Positions 30,368 to 42,722 are shown, counted from the first letter of the stretch. The stretch: DNA of 64,000 nt from Bradyrhizobium sp. CCBAU 051011 (GCF_009930815.1 NZ_CP022222.1:5188501-5252500), one strand, 5' to 3'. Made by a program: numbers and translations. Notes: generated by a model from the sequence alone, not told the origin.

Positions 30368-31651
30368 CTATGCCTCGTTCAAAGCCTGTGCGAGGTCTGC
30401 GATCAGGTCGGACGGGTGCTCGATGCCGATCGACAGCCGGATCGTGCAGTCGAGAACGCCGATTTTCTGTCGAATGTCGGCCGGAACGCCGGAGTGGGTC
30501 ATGCTTGCGGGCAGGCTGGCAAGCGATTCAGTGCCGCCCAGGCTCACCGCCAGCTTGAAGATCTGCAGCGCGTTGAGGAATTTCGAAGCGGCGGCTTGGC
30601 CGCCGACGATGTCGAACGAGAATGTGGAACCTGCGCCGCTGCATTGGCGCGCGAACAGACGGCCGGCGACGGAGTCCGGTTCGTGGTGAGCAAGGTAATG
30701 GACCTTCGCCACCTTGTTGTGTTCGCGCAGGTAATCCGCCACGAGCCGCGCGTTTCGGTCTGCTTTTTCCATTCGCAGGCTCAGCGTCTCGAGCGATCGG
30801 CCGATCATCCAGCAGGAGTGCGGATCGAGTTGGGTGCCGATGGCGCTTCGCAGTGCCTTGATATCCTTCAAGATGGCTTTTGAGCCGATCGCCGCGCCCG
30901 CGATCAGGTCGGAATGACCGCCGACATATTTGGTCAGCGAGTACACCGAAAGATCAGCGCCGTGTTCGATCGGCCGCTGAAACACCGGCCCGAGCAAGGT
31001 ATTGTCGCACGCAACGATCGGCGTGTGCCGCTGGGTCTGCCCGATCATATCGGCGACGCGGCGGATCATCGCGATATCGACCAGTCCATTGGTGGGGTTT
31101 GCCGGAGTTTCGATGAAAATCATCGCAACCCGGCCTTTCTGCATGGCATCCTCCGCCGCCAGCCTGACCGCAGTTTCGTCGAGGCCGTCGGCAAAGCCCA
31201 CGGCGCCGATCGAGAGACCGGCAAGCGTCTTCGCAAGCAGCGTCTCCGTTCCGCCATAGAGCGGCTGAGAGTGCAGAATGACGTCACCGGGGCGGACGAA
31301 CGCAAGAATCGTGGTCGCGATCGCCGCCATGCCCGAAGAGAACAGCGCGCAATTCTCGGCGCGTTCGTAGACGGAGAGCCTGTCCTCGACAATCTCGCTG
31401 TTGGGGTGATTGAAACGCGAGTAAACCAGACCCGCGCCCATCCCCTCCGGAGGCTCGCGCCGGCCTGAGACGAAATCGAAAAAATCCTGTCCGTCTTCGG
31501 CGGTCCTGAAGACGAAGGTAGAGGTCAGGAAGACCGGTGGCTTGACGGCTCCTTCCGACAGTTGCGGATCGTAGCCGTAGTTCAGCATCAACGTTTCCGG
31601 ATGCAGCATGTGGTTGCCGATGTGGGTCTTCGACGGAAACGGTTTCACCAT
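30368..31651 (-). CDS. Cys/Met-metabolism PLP enzyme, cystathionine gamma-synthase/methionine gamma-lyase family
   Basis: About 427 residues, fold-type I PLP enzyme. Seen are the YSRFNHPN substrate region, [11 protein letters not shown], the ring-stacking LYGGTET, cofactor Asp in ACDNTLLGP, and the PLP lysine in [11 protein letters not shown]. It catalyses a gamma-elimination or replacement on a sulfur amino acid; sequence alone does not separate synthase from lyase. The ATG at 31651 is preferred since GGGAGA precedes it; the frame extends 31 codons upstream. It is convergent with the PQQ dehydrogenase. No SAM riboswitch was recognised in the 186 bp upstream. Confidence 0.87.
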   Translation of the reverse strand: MVKPFPSKTHIGNHMLHPETLMLNYGYDPQLSEGAVKPPVFLTSTFVFRTAEDGQDFFDFVSGRREPPEGMGAGLVYSRFNHPNSEIVEDRLSVYERAENCALFSSGMAAIATTILAFVRPGDVILHSQPLYGGTETLLAKTLAGLSIGAVGFADGLDETAVRLAAEDAMQKGRVAMIFIETPANPTNGLVDIAMIRRVADMIGQTQRHTPIVACDNTLLGPVFQRPIEHGADLSVYSLTKYVGGHSDLIAGAAIGSKAILKDIKALRSAIGTQLDPHSCWMIGRSLETLSLRMEKADRNARLVADYLREHNKVAKVHYLAHHEPDSVAGRLFARQCSGAGSTFSFDIVGGQAAASKFLNALQIFKLAVSLGGTESLASLPASMTHSGVPADIRQKIGVLDCTIRLSIGIEHPSDLIADLAQALNEA

Positions 31652-31837
31652 GGCTGTCTCCCTGTCGGGGATGCGGAGCGTCGCACTGCGTTGGAGGTTC
31701 GCAATGGCGAGGCGGTCAGGAGCGATCGATGCGGCGGCATCCAACGGCCCCAGCTAACGTCGCAAGCAGGGATCAGCGTAGCAAAATTCGGAACTGATTT
31801 CACCGCATCCCGGGCAGATTTCGCAAGCGCGCGATCG

Positions 31838-32623
31838 TCAGGCGTGAACCGCAACCTTCAGTGCCTCGGCGCGGATCTCTTCCACGAGCCGTTCCTTCAG
31901 GCTGACGAATTCGGGCGTGGTCTTGATCTTGTAGGATCGCGGGTGCGGCAGATCGATCGCGATCTCCGCCTTGATGCGGCCGGGACGGGCGCTCATGACG
32001 ATAACGCGGCTGCCGAGGAAGATCGCTTCCTCGATATCATGGGTGACGAATAGTACGGTCTTCTGGTCGCGTTCCCAGATGCCGAGCAACATTTCCTGCA
32101 TCAGCACGCGGGTTTGATTGTCCAGTGCGCCGAACGGCTCGTCGAGCAGCAGGATTTTTGGATCGTTGGCAAGGGCCCGCGCGATCGCCGTGCGTTGCTG
32201 CATGCCGCCGGAGAGTTGCTTCGGCCAATGATTCTCGAAGCCCGACAGGCCGACGCGCTGGATGAAGCCGTCGGCGATTTTTTCGCGGTCCGCTTCCGAA
32301 ATCCCGCGTTCGCGCAGGCCGAACGCGATGTTTTCGCGCACGGTCAGCCATGGAAACAGCGTGTAGGACTGAAACACCATGCCGCGATCCGCACCAGGAC
32401 CCGTGACCCCCTGTCCGTCCAGAATGACGCGGCCACTGGTCGGCCGGTCGAGCCCGGCGATGATGCGCAGCAGCGTCGATTTTCCGCAGCCCGACGGGCC
32501 GAGGATGGTGACGAAGTCATTGTTGCCGACGTTGAGGTCAATCGGTTCCAGGGCACGGGTCGGCGCATGGCCCTGGCGCGCGGGGAAGGTGCGGGCGACC
32601 TGATCGATTCTGAGTTCGGTCAT
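31838..32623 (-). CDS. ABC transporter ATP-binding protein (SsuB/TauB/NrtD type)
   Basis: About 261 residues. Walker A LGPSGCGKST is at residues 41-50, signature LSGGMQQR near 140, Walker B ILLLDEPFGALD near 161, and the switch THDIEEA follows. This is the nitrate/sulfonate/taurine family. The ATG at 32623 overlaps the permease stop by four bases (ATGA on the minus strand), so they are translationally coupled. The open frame runs further upstream through the permease, but that part is not coding. It energises the importer formed with the next two genes. Confidence 0.92.
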   Translation of the reverse strand: MTELRIDQVARTFPARQGHAPTRALEPIDLNVGNNDFVTILGPSGCGKSTLLRIIAGLDRPTSGRVILDGQGVTGPGADRGMVFQSYTLFPWLTVRENIAFGLRERGISEADREKIADGFIQRVGLSGFENHWPKQLSGGMQQRTAIARALANDPKILLLDEPFGALDNQTRVLMQEMLLGIWERDQKTVLFVTHDIEEAIFLGSRVIVMSARPGRIKAEIAIDLPHPRSYKIKTTPEFVSLKERLVEEIRAEALKVAVHA

Positions 32624-33396
32624 GCCAGTTTCCACGGGAACAGCCAGGCGTTGAAAGCCTTGAACAGAAAGTCCGACACCAGGCCGATCAGCCCGATGAC
32701 GATGATGCCGAAGATGATCTGACCGGTGTTGAGCAGGGCCTGGCTGTCGGTGATCATGTGGCCGATGCCCGAGGATGATCCGATCAACTCGGCGACGATG
32801 ACATAGGTCCATGCCCAGCCGAGAACGAGTCGAAGGATTTCCGCGACCTCGGGGGCAGAGGAGGGCAGCAGCACCCGGTTGATGATGCCGCGGTCGCTGG
32901 CGCCGAGCGTGTAGGCGGCCTCAACGAGGTCGCGCCTGGTGTTGCCGACCGTCACGGTGACCATCAGGATGATCTGGAACACCGAGCCGATGAAAATGAC
33001 CAGGAGCTTTTGCAGTTCGCCAATACCCGCCCACAGGATCAACAGCGGGATGAAGGCTGAGGCAGGCAAATAGCGGGCAAACGAGACGAACGGCTCCAGG
33101 AAGGCTTCGATCGGCTTGTACGCGCCCATCAGGACGCCGAGCGGAACGGCTATGATGGCCGCCAGTACGAAGCCGCCGACGACCCGCCAGATCGTCATGC
33201 CGATGTCGAACAGGAAGCCGTGCTTGGTCAGGAGTTCAAAGCCTTCCTGTAGCATGGTCAGTGGGTTCGCGAGAAACGTTTTGGATACGTAGCCGCCAAA
33301 CGTTGCCCATGCCCACACGGCAACGAACAGGATGAAGAACGCCAGGCCATAGGCGGCGCGTTGCTTCGACGTCACAGGATCGAGAGGACGTATCAC
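32620..33396 (-). CDS. ABC transporter permease (SsuC/TauC type)
   Basis: 258 residues with about six membrane segments. The EAA-like loop EAAYTLGASDRGIINRVLLPSS (positions about 170-190) that contacts the ATPase is clear, and the fold matches BPD_transp_1 permeases of the nitrate/sulfonate/taurine class. It overlaps the ATPase gene and follows the binding-protein gene by 88 bp. The location next to hutC suggests uptake of histidine, urocanate or a related nitrogen compound, which is an inference. Confidence 0.9.
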   Translation of the reverse strand: MIRPLDPVTSKQRAAYGLAFFILFVAVWAWATFGGYVSKTFLANPLTMLQEGFELLTKHGFLFDIGMTIWRVVGGFVLAAIIAVPLGVLMGAYKPIEAFLEPFVSFARYLPASAFIPLLILWAGIGELQKLLVIFIGSVFQIILMVTVTVGNTRRDLVEAAYTLGASDRGIINRVLLPSSAPEVAEILRLVLGWAWTYVIVAELIGSSSGIGHMITDSQALLNTGQIIFGIIVIGLIGLVSDFLFKAFNAWLFPWKLA

Positions 33397-33484
33397 AGGG
33401 CATATTCCTCAAAGCGGTGCGCTGATCGCGGAACGTCCTGCTTCCACATCTGTGGAAGCAGGACCAGTGCGGCGCCGACCGAAC

Positions 33485-34429
33485 CTACTTGATGAAGCTC
33501 GTGTCAACGAGGTCGTCGATCTTCGGAACCGATTTGATGATGCCGATCTCAAGCAACAAGTCCGCAGCCTCCTTGGTAAAGGCCTGCCACTCGCCTGCGA
33601 AGAACTTCTGGTTCGCGGCCTTGTCCTGCCAGCGCAGATACTTTGCCGAATTGCCGAACTGTTCGCCGGACTGCTTCACATCGGAGCCCATGATCTCGTA
33701 GGACTTGGCCTGATCTTTCTCGATCAAGGCGACGGCCTCGAAATAGCTGTCGGCCAGCGCCTTCGCGGCTTTCGGATTCTCGGTCAGGAATTTCGGCGTG
33801 CAGCCGAACGTGTCCATGATCATCGGGTAGTCGAGCGTGGTGGCGATGATCTTGCCCTTTTCCGGCGCGGCGCGCACGGTCGAGAGGTAAGGCTCATAGG
33901 TCATGGCTGCATCGTTCTGGCCGGACACGAATGCCTGCGCGGCTGCAGCCGGCTCCAGGTTCACCACGGTCACGTCCTTGACCGAAAGGCCGTTCTTCTT
34001 GAGCATCCAGGCCAGCGTGAAATAGGGCGCTGTACCGGGCGCGGAAGCGGCGACCGTCTTGCCCTTCAGATCCTTGATCGCTGCGATATCGTTTCGCGTT
34101 GCCATGCCGTCGGCGCCGTAGCTCTTGTCGAGCTGGAAGATCTGCTTGGTGGCGACGCCATTGGCATTCCAGGATATCCATGTCTCGACCGTGGTCGCCG
34201 CGCACTGGATGTCGCCGGAGGCGATGGCAAGATGGCGATCCTTCTGCGGGATCTTCTTGATCGTCACGTCGAGGCCGTTCTTCTTGAAGATGCCGGCCTG
34301 GTTTGCGAGCGTGAGCGGCGCAAAGCCGGTCCATCCGGAAATGCCGATGCCGACCTTTACGTCCTGAGCGGCGGCCGGTGCGGTGACTATGAGAGCGGCG
34401 GCTGCCGCGAAAAATCCAAAACTACGCAT
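33485..34429 (-). CDS. ABC transporter substrate-binding protein (NMT1/TauA-like)
   Basis: About 314 residues. A signal peptide (RSFGFFAAAAALIVTAPAAAQ) is followed by VKVGIGISGWTGFAPLTLA, the usual start of NMT1/SsuA-type binding proteins, then the KKNGLDVTIKKIPQKDRHLA block and YEPYLSTV. The ATG at 34429 has GGGAT upstream and begins the signal peptide. First gene of a binding protein-permease-ATPase set. It lies directly downstream of hutC-hutF in the same direction, so HutC control and a ligand linked to histidine breakdown are plausible. Confidence 0.9.
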   Translation of the reverse strand: MRSFGFFAAAAALIVTAPAAAQDVKVGIGISGWTGFAPLTLANQAGIFKKNGLDVTIKKIPQKDRHLAIASGDIQCAATTVETWISWNANGVATKQIFQLDKSYGADGMATRNDIAAIKDLKGKTVAASAPGTAPYFTLAWMLKKNGLSVKDVTVVNLEPAAAAQAFVSGQNDAAMTYEPYLSTVRAAPEKGKIIATTLDYPMIMDTFGCTPKFLTENPKAAKALADSYFEAVALIEKDQAKSYEIMGSDVKQSGEQFGNSAKYLRWQDKAANQKFFAGEWQAFTKEAADLLLEIGIIKSVPKIDDLVDTSFIK

Positions 34430-34551
34430 GGCTGTATCCCTTTTGCTGGTTCCTGGATGTGTCTTGGTCTGTTCACGTTTCTTGCATTGAAGCTCGTTGC
34501 GTCTAACTGCTGCATAGTCTGTGCCAGATCTTGCGTGCATCATTGTCCCCC

Positions 34552-35295
34552 TCAGCCGCCTTTGAAGCGAGCAACCAGTTTATGGGACTCGCCCGGATAG
34601 AGCAGGCGCACGGCGGTCAGCGGCCGGGCGCTGCGCCAGGTGTGCCGGTCGATCACGAGGCAGGGGGCGCCAATCGCGATGTCCAATGCCGCCGCAGCTT
34701 GCTCGTCAGCTACGATGGCGCTGATCGAATGTTCGGCTTCCGTCCATGGCACATGGTGAAGCAGCCACGTGCCAGGTGGCTCGGTCGCAAAATCCGCCGT
34801 GGCCGCTTCGGGCACCGCGTCGAGGTCGATCAGCCTGTCCTCGATGGCGAACGGCACGTCGTCGGCGCTGTGACGGCATGCAATCGCGATCACCTTGCCG
34901 GTTTTGCTTGCGCCGAGGCGGGCTCGGTCGGCGGCATTTGCGGCGCGTCGCGAGCACTGGATCAGCTCATAGCCGTAACTGCGGCCGAGCGCGCCGATCT
35001 CCGCACGGATGTCGGAGATCTTGAGCACCGCCGACAGAAATGTGGGCCGGCGGACAAAGCTGCCGGCCTTGCGCCGCCGCTCGATAAGATCGGCTTGCGC
35101 GAGCTCCGACAGCGCCTTGCTCACCGTCATGCGCGAGCAGCCATAGAGCGACATCAGCTCGTGCTCAAACGGGATGCGGTGACCGGGCGGCCATTCTCCG
35201 GTCAGGATGCGGCGCTCGATATCGATCCGGATCTGCTTGTACAGCGTCGGCTTGTCGGCTGCGACGGGTTTGCCGCGATCGGTGGCGAGGCTCAT
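34552..35295 (-). CDS. hutC: Histidine utilization repressor HutC
   Basis: 247 residues, GntR family, HutC subfamily. The N-terminal winged helix (YKQIRIDIERRILTGEWPPG, then YGCSRMTVSKALSELA) is followed by a UTRA ligand domain ending in YPGESHKLVARFKG, the block typical of HutC. It represses hut genes and is released by urocanate. Its start overlaps the hutF stop (ATGA on the minus strand), and hutF is upstream of it. A likely operator lies in the hutF-hutI gap. Confidence 0.93.
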   Translation of the reverse strand: MSLATDRGKPVAADKPTLYKQIRIDIERRILTGEWPPGHRIPFEHELMSLYGCSRMTVSKALSELAQADLIERRRKAGSFVRRPTFLSAVLKISDIRAEIGALGRSYGYELIQCSRRAANAADRARLGASKTGKVIAIACRHSADDVPFAIEDRLIDLDAVPEAATADFATEPPGTWLLHHVPWTEAEHSISAIVADEQAAAALDIAIGAPCLVIDRHTWRSARPLTAVRLLYPGESHKLVARFKGG

Positions 35296-36650
35296 GCCAC
35301 GAGCCTCCGGACCGTTGTGTTGAACGTGTCCCGCGCGCTCTCGCGGAGCCTGTGGCGTCCATTCTCGACGACCTTGGCGCCGCCTGCCCAGACCGTGTCG
35401 ACGGCGCCCGCGCTCGTCGCAAAAATCCAGCCGTCGAGGACGGCGTCTCCGTGACGTCCGGCGAGCGAGGGTTGGGTGGTATCGAGGGTCACGATGTCCG
35501 CGCGCGCACCTGCCTGAAGCCCGGCGGTTGGCTGCGCGAGCGCCTGGGCGCCGCCGGTGAGCGCTGCTTCGAACAGCGCACGGCCGGTCGACAGGCCGGG
35601 ACCGCTGGACAGCATATTGCGTTCGCCGTGCTTCAAGCGCTGGCCATATTCAAGCTGACGCAGTTCGTCGGTGACGCCGACCAGCACGTTGGAGTCCGTA
35701 CCGATGCCGAACCGGCCGCCGGCCCCGAGGAATTCGCGGGCCGGAAAAATGCCGTCGCCAAGGCTGCCTTCGGTGACCGGGCAGAGTCCGGCGACCGCGC
35801 CGCTTCGTGCGAGCGCGATGGTTTCCGCCTCCGTCATATGGGTCGCATGGATGAGACACCAGCGCTGATCGACGGGTGCATGTTCGAGCAGCCACTCAAC
35901 CGGCCGCCGGCCCGACCAGGCGATACAGTCCTCAACTTCTTTTGTCTGTTCAGCGGCATGGATATGCACCGGTCCGCCTTCTGCCAGTGGCGCCACGGCC
36001 GCCAATTCGTCCGGCGTCACGGCGCGCAGGCTGTGCGGCGCAATGCCGACATTGGCTCCGGGCAACGCGCGAATGGCGATGCGCGTCGCGTCGATCAGCT
36101 TCGTAAACTGGTCAACCGAGCAGATGAATCGGCGCTGGCCGGCATGGGGCGCAGCCCCGCCGAATGAGCCGTGTGCGTAAAAACTCGGCAGCAGCGTCAA
36201 TCCGATGCCGGCGATTTCGGCCGCCCGCGCAATTCGCATCGCCATCTCGGCGGGATTGGCGTAGGGCGCGCCGTCGTGGTCATGGTGGAGATAGTGGAAT
36301 TCGCCGACGCGCGTATAGCCTTGCTCGAGCATCTCGACATAGAGCAGCGTGGCGACGGCTTCGGTGTCGTCCGGCGTCATCTCGAGCGCGAAGCGATACA
36401 TGGTCTCGCGCCATGTCCAGAACGTATCCGCAGAATCGCCGCGCGTTTCGGCAAGCCCCGCCATGCCACGCTGGAACGCATGGCTGTGCAGGCTCGCTAT
36501 CCCCGGAATGGCCAGCCTGTGGCGTTCGTCGTGCGGTCCCGGCGGAACGCCGGCCGTAACCTTCGCGATGGTCTGTTCCGTCACCACCACCTGCACGTCA
36601 TCGGCCCACCCGGAGGGGAGCAGCGCTGATGCGAAATGCAGTGTCGACAT
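35292..36650 (-). CDS. hutF: Formimidoylglutamate deiminase HutF
   Basis: 452 residues, amidohydrolase superfamily. It converts N-formimidoyl-glutamate to N-formyl-glutamate and ammonia, the five-step hut route. Metal-binding [14 protein letters not shown] near residue 58, the [13 protein letters not shown] block, LIHATHMTE and the GTDSNV end of the barrel are visible. It is transcribed away from hutI across an 87-bp gap that holds the HutC-type operator. The next enzyme, N-formylglutamate deformylase HutG, is not encoded in the window. Confidence 0.94.
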   Translation of the reverse strand: MSTLHFASALLPSGWADDVQVVVTEQTIAKVTAGVPPGPHDERHRLAIPGIASLHSHAFQRGMAGLAETRGDSADTFWTWRETMYRFALEMTPDDTEAVATLLYVEMLEQGYTRVGEFHYLHHDHDGAPYANPAEMAMRIARAAEIAGIGLTLLPSFYAHGSFGGAAPHAGQRRFICSVDQFTKLIDATRIAIRALPGANVGIAPHSLRAVTPDELAAVAPLAEGGPVHIHAAEQTKEVEDCIAWSGRRPVEWLLEHAPVDQRWCLIHATHMTEAETIALARSGAVAGLCPVTEGSLGDGIFPAREFLGAGGRFGIGTDSNVLVGVTDELRQLEYGQRLKHGERNMLSSGPGLSTGRALFEAALTGGAQALAQPTAGLQAGARADIVTLDTTQPSLAGRHGDAVLDGWIFATSAGAVDTVWAGGAKVVENGRHRLRESARDTFNTTVRRLVA

Positions 36651-36687
36651 GTTTCGAAACCGGCTGGACAGAACACCCGCACGATTT

Positions 36688-36701
36688 TATGTATAGACAT
36701 A
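36688..36701. promoter_or_regulatory. Putative HutC operator between hutF and hutI
   Basis: TATGT-ATAG-ACATA is a 5-bp perfect inverted repeat with a 4-bp centre. It resembles known HutC sites built on TGTATAnACA-like palindromes, and lies in the 87-bp gap that must hold both divergent hut promoters. Confidence 0.65.
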
Positions 36702-36737
36702 TCGATACGTCAAGCTCCTGCCGCGGAGGAGAACTGC

Positions 36738-37952
36738 ATGGCCGAGCGCTTCGATCGAATCTGGCTTAACGCCCGGCTCGCCACGGTCCGGGAGGATCTG
36801 CCCGGGCTCGGTGTGATCGAGGACGGCGTGGTCGCCGCGCGCGGCGGCCGCATCGCCTTCGCAGGCAATCGTTCCGACCTTGCATTGGACGTCGACGCGA
36901 ATGAACGGATTGATTGCGCCGGGCGCTGGATCACGCCGGGACTGGTGGATTGTCACACCCATCTGGTGTTTGGCGGAAACCGTGCGCATGAGTTCGAGTT
37001 GCGACTGCAGGGTGCAAGCTACGAAGAAATCGCGCGTGCCGGGGGCGGCATTGTCTCGACGGTCGCGGCAACGCGGGCGTCCAGCGAGGCCGAGCTTGTG
37101 GCCGGCGCGTTGCCAAGGCTCGACGCCCTGATTGGCGAGGGCGTGACGACGCTGGAGATCAAATCCGGCTATGGCCTCAATACGGAAACCGAGATGCGCC
37201 AACTGTCGGCAGCGCGGGCGCTGGGAGACAAGCGGCCGGTCGCCATCAAGACATCGTTTCTTGGCGCGCACGCGCTGCCGCCGGAAGCTGATGGCGACAA
37301 GGACCGATACATCGACCTTGTCTGCCGCGAGATGTTGCCGGCAGTGGCGCAGGCCGGATTGGCCGACGCGGTTGATGCCTTCATGGAAGGCATTGCGTTC
37401 TCGGGAGAGCAAACGACGCGGGTGTTCCGCGCGGCCAAGGCGCTCGGATTGCCGGTCAAGCTGCACGCGGATCAACTGTCGAACCTCGGGGGAGCCGCGC
37501 TTGCCGCGGAATTTTCCGCTTTATCCGCCGATCATCTGGAGCACACGGACGAGGCCGGCGTTGCCGCCATGGCGCGGGCAGGGACGGTGGCCGTCCTGCT
37601 GCCGGGCGCATTCTATTTCATTCGCGAGACGAAAAAGCCGCCGGTCCAACTGTTCCGCACCCACGGCGTGAAGATGGCGCTTGCCACCGACTGCAATCCC
37701 GGCAGCTCGCCGCTGACATCGCTGCTGCTGGCCATGAATATGGCCGCGACCCTGTTCCGAATGACCGTTGCCGAATGCCTCACCGGCGTAACGCGGGAAG
37801 GTGCGCGCGCGCTCGGCATTCTCGGCGAGACCGGTACGCTCCAGGCCGGCAAGTGGTGCGATCTCGCGATCTGGGATATCGAGCGGCCGGCCGAGCTCAT
37901 TTACCGGATGGGTTTCAATCCGTTGCACAGCCGGGTGTGGAGGGGACAGTGA
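36738..37952 (+). CDS. hutI: Imidazolonepropionase HutI
   Basis: 404 residues, amidohydrolase that opens imidazolone propionate to N-formimidoyl-glutamate. The metal site [17 protein letters not shown] near residue 73, [29 protein letters not shown] and [10 protein letters not shown] are characteristic of HutI. The ATG at 36738 follows CGGAGGAG; the frame extends upstream across the operator but that is not coding. Its stop overlaps the GTG start of hutH. Confidence 0.95.
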   Translation: MAERFDRIWLNARLATVREDLPGLGVIEDGVVAARGGRIAFAGNRSDLALDVDANERIDCAGRWITPGLVDCHTHLVFGGNRAHEFELRLQGASYEEIARAGGGIVSTVAATRASSEAELVAGALPRLDALIGEGVTTLEIKSGYGLNTETEMRQLSAARALGDKRPVAIKTSFLGAHALPPEADGDKDRYIDLVCREMLPAVAQAGLADAVDAFMEGIAFSGEQTTRVFRAAKALGLPVKLHADQLSNLGGAALAAEFSALSADHLEHTDEAGVAAMARAGTVAVLLPGAFYFIRETKKPPVQLFRTHGVKMALATDCNPGSSPLTSLLLAMNMAATLFRMTVAECLTGVTREGARALGILGETGTLQAGKWCDLAIWDIERPAELIYRMGFNPLHSRVWRGQ

Positions 37953-39522
37953 GCCACCCCGACTCCTCCATTGTGGTTTCGCCTGGAAGGGTCAGCCTCG
38001 ACGATCTGGCGCAGGTCCTTGCCGGTGCTCCGGTCGTGCTCGATCCATCCTTCTGGCCGCGCGTTGAAGCTGCATCTTCGATCGTTGCCGCGGCTGCGCG
38101 CGCGGAAGCACCCGTCTACGGCATTAATACCGGATTCGGAAAACTGGCGTCGAAACGGATCGCGGCCGACCAGACGGCGCTGCTGCAGCACAATCTCATT
38201 GTGTCGCATTGCTGCGGGGTAGGGCCGCCGACGCCCGAGCCGATCGTCCGGTTGATGATGGCGCTCAAGGTCGTCTCGCTGGGGCGAGGCGCTTCAGGCG
38301 TGCGCCGCGAAATCATCGAGCAGCTTCAGGCCATGCTGGCGCGAGGCATTTGTCCGCTGGTGCCGCAGCAGGGATCGGTCGGAGCGTCCGGCGATCTGGC
38401 GCCGCTCGCACATATGACCGCCGTCATGATCGGCGAGGGGCAGGCGCTGGTCGGCGGAAGCGTTGTGCCGGCGCGCGAGGCGCTGGCCGCCGCCAATCTC
38501 ACGCCGATCACGCTCGGGCCGAAGGAAGGCCTTGCTCTGATCAACGGCACGCAGTTTTCCACCGCTTATGCCATTTCCGGATTGCTGCGCGCCCATGGCC
38601 TGGCTTGCGCGGCGCTTGCGACAGGCGCCTTGTCGGTCGATGCGGCAATGGCTTCGACGGCGCCGTTTCGCCCGGAAATCCAGCAACTGCGGGAGCATGC
38701 CGGACAAATCGCGGCAGCCGCCACTCTGATGGCATTGCTTGAAGGCAGTGATATCCGCATGTCGCACCTCGAAGGCGATGAGCGCGTGCAGGATCCCTAT
38801 TGCCTGCGCTGCCAACCCCAGGTGGCCGGCGCCGCGCTTGATCTGCTCACGCAAGCCGCTCGCACGTTGGCGATCGAAGCCAACGCCGTCACGGATAATC
38901 CGCTGGTCCTGGTCGACACCGGAGAGATCGTCTCGGGCGGCAATTTTCACGCGGAGCCGGTCGCGTTTGCCGCCGATCAGATCGCATTGGCGCTGTCCGA
39001 GATCGGCGCGATCAGCGAGCGGCGCATCGCGACCCTCGTCGATCCCGCGCTCAATTTCGGCCTGCCGCCGTTCCTCACTCCCGATCCCGGCCTCAACTCC
39101 GGCTTCATGATCGCCGAAGTGACGGCGGCCGCGCTCTACGCCGAGAACAAGCAACGCGCCGCCGCCTGTTCGATCGATTCGACGCCGACCAGCGCCAACC
39201 AGGAAGACCATGTGTCAATGGCCGCGCACGCCGCGCGCCGCTTGTCCGACATGGCGGACAATCTTGCCACTATCCTCGGCATCGAACTGCTGGTTGCAGC
39301 GCAGGGCATCACCCTGCGCGCACCGCATTCGACCAGTCCCGCCCTTGCGGCTGTCATTGCAGCGTTGCGCGAACAGGTGCCGGCGCTGGGTAGCGATCGC
39401 TACATGGCCGACGATCTCGCCAAGGCAACGGCGCTGGTTGCATCCGGTGCATTGCCGATGGCCGCGATGTCGGTCCTCGAACAGAACCCGTTTCCAATCC
39501 TTGCCGAGAGAGGCCATTTGCC

Positions 39523-39526
<4 letters not shown>
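37949..39526 (+). CDS. hutH: Histidine ammonia-lyase HutH
   Basis: About 525 residues. It eliminates ammonia from histidine to give urocanate. The MIO prosthetic group forms from A146-S147-G148 in [14 protein letters not shown]. Other conserved blocks are [28 protein letters not shown] and QEDHVSM near the C-terminal third. The GTG at 37949 overlaps the hutI stop (GTGA), implying translational coupling. The C-terminus overlaps the hutU start by four bases. Confidence 0.95.
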
Positions 39527-41190
<1,664 letters not shown>

Positions 41191-41348
41191 TAGTGCACCG
41201 GATCGGCGCGTGCGTCGCCAGCGTCGTTGATTACCCTAAAAAGTGATCAAGCGTTGATACCGGTGATTTACCCTTTGGCGTCCTTCAGCCGTGGATTCCG
41301 GTCAGCCGACGGCCCTGGTCCGGCGGGCGGATTTACCTCTCTTGATTG

Positions 41349-41398
41349 TTGTGTATTCGCGCAACTTACCTATATAATGCAGTATGGGTCAGTGACCC
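41349..41398 (+). promoter_or_regulatory. Promoter with overlapping palindrome upstream of the URC operon
   Basis: TTGTGT (41349-41354), an 18-bp spacer and a consensus TATAAT (41373-41378) make a good sigma-70 type promoter. Right after it, over the expected start point, lies the perfect palindrome GGGTCA-G-TGACCC (41386-41398), a likely repressor operator. The surrounding sequence is visibly AT-rich compared with the rest of the window. Confidence 0.6.
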
Positions 41399-41425
41399 GC
41401 GCAAATTTAGTTGGTTCTCCGGTCA

Positions 41426-41446
41426 GGCCCGTCATTCAGGCGGGCC
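41426..41446 (+). other. Leader hairpin before the URC1-like gene
   Basis: Stem GGCCCG (41426-41431) and CGGGCC (41441-41446) with a 9-nt loop lies in the 5' leader, followed 8 nt later by a short TTTT. It could act as an attenuator; no known riboswitch class was recognised. Confidence 0.35.
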
Positions 41447-41471
41447 GTTGCCGTTTTGGGACTACCGAAAG

Positions 41472-42722
41472 ATGAGCCAGTCCAATCGTACCGACCATAT
41501 CCGCCTGACATCGCATCCGGTGCCGGGTGCGACGCATGAATTCCCGATCGTGTGGGGCGCGCCGACCGCGCGCGAACGTGGTCCGATCATCGGGACGGTA
41601 TCGCGTCCGCAGGATCGTAACGTGATTGGCACCCATGGCGGTTCCTATGCGGTTTACCGCGCGCTTGCCGTATCTTCCGGCACGCTGGACCCGATCCGTC
41701 GCCCTGATCTGACCAACACACACCCGGCCGCGACCGTTGGGCCGTTCTCGCAATGGATCGATCCGGAGCGCATTGTTGCCCTTGACCCATGGGGACATCT
41801 CGTCGCCGAGAACTTCCGCTCCGAAATCGCTGAGGGCATCGATATCAGGCCGAGCATCGCGATCACGCGCGCTCGTCTTGATTTGCCCGAAATTCAGGCG
41901 GCTCTGGCGGCCAAGCGCTTGGAGCCCGATGGCGAGTTCGTTCACGCCAGCGGTTCGGTCTCCGTCGTCAAGATCGCGATCGATCCGGTATGGTATCTGC
42001 CGGGGATCGCGCAGCGCTTCGGCACGAGCGTGACCAATCTGCGCCGCGCGCTGTTCGAGCAGACGGCCGGCATGTTTCCCGAGCTTGTCACGCGCCCCGA
42101 TTTGCAGGTCTTCCTTCCGCCGATCGGCGGAACGACCGTCTATCTGTTCGGCGACGTCACGAAGCTTCCGGACCATCGGACCAAGATCACCTGCCGGGTC
42201 CATGACGAGTGCAACGGCTCGGACGTCTTCGGCTCCGATATCTGCACCTGCCGTCCTTATCTCATCCATGGCATCGAGGAATGCGCGCGCGCCGGACAAG
42301 CCGGCGGTTTGGGCGTCATCGTCTACAACCGCAAGGAAGGTCGGGCGCTCGGCGAGGTCACGAAGTTTCTGGTCTACAACGCGCGCAAGCGTCAGGAAGC
42401 AGGCGACGATGCAGCCGCCTATTTCGAACGAACGGAATGCGTTGCCGGGGTTCAGGATGCGCGCTTCCAGCAATTGATGCCGGATGTCATTCACTGGCTG
42501 GGATTGAAGCGGATCGACCGCTTCATCTCGATGAGCGACATGAAGTATGACGCATTGACGGGACAGGGCATCGATATTGTCGAGCGCGTCGCCATTCCCG
42601 ACGACATGATTCCGGCCGACGCCCATGTGGAGATCGCAGCCAAGAAGGCCGCTGGATATTTTTCGCCTGACCAGAAGCCTGAGGACCTGATCGCCTCCGG
42701 CCGACCGCTCGAAAAATACTAG
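41472..42722 (+). CDS. URC1-like GTP cyclohydrolase II homolog of uracil catabolism
   Basis: About 416 residues. The C-terminal half aligns with GTP cyclohydrolase II: CRVHDECNGSDVFGSDICTC has the three zinc cysteines C247, C258 and C260 with RibA spacing, followed by YNRKEGRALGEVTKF. The N-terminal about 200 residues are not those of RibA or RibB. This extended form is the URC1 type, found with DUF1688 and a UPRT in fungi and bacteria that degrade uracil through the URC route; the three genes here are exactly that set. The reaction is thought to open the pyrimidine ring of a uracil nucleotide. Start ATG 41472; the frame extends upstream but is not coding there. Confidence 0.85.
   Translation: MSQSNRTDHIRLTSHPVPGATHEFPIVWGAPTARERGPIIGTVSRPQDRNVIGTHGGSYAVYRALAVSSGTLDPIRRPDLTNTHPAATVGPFSQWIDPERIVALDPWGHLVAENFRSEIAEGIDIRPSIAITRARLDLPEIQAALAAKRLEPDGEFVHASGSVSVVKIAIDPVWYLPGIAQRFGTSVTNLRRALFEQTAGMFPELVTRPDLQVFLPPIGGTTVYLFGDVTKLPDHRTKITCRVHDECNGSDVFGSDICTCRPYLIHGIEECARAGQAGGLGVIVYNRKEGRALGEVTKFLVYNARKRQEAGDDAAAYFERTECVAGVQDARFQQLMPDVIHWLGLKRIDRFISMSDMKYDALTGQGIDIVERVAIPDDMIPADAHVEIAAKKAAGYFSPDQKPEDLIASGRPLEKY

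Noticed and set aside
31652..31837. Possible SAM riboswitch upstream of the Cys/Met PLP enzyme gene
   Set aside because: No SAM-II or SAM-V-like conserved core was found in the leader.
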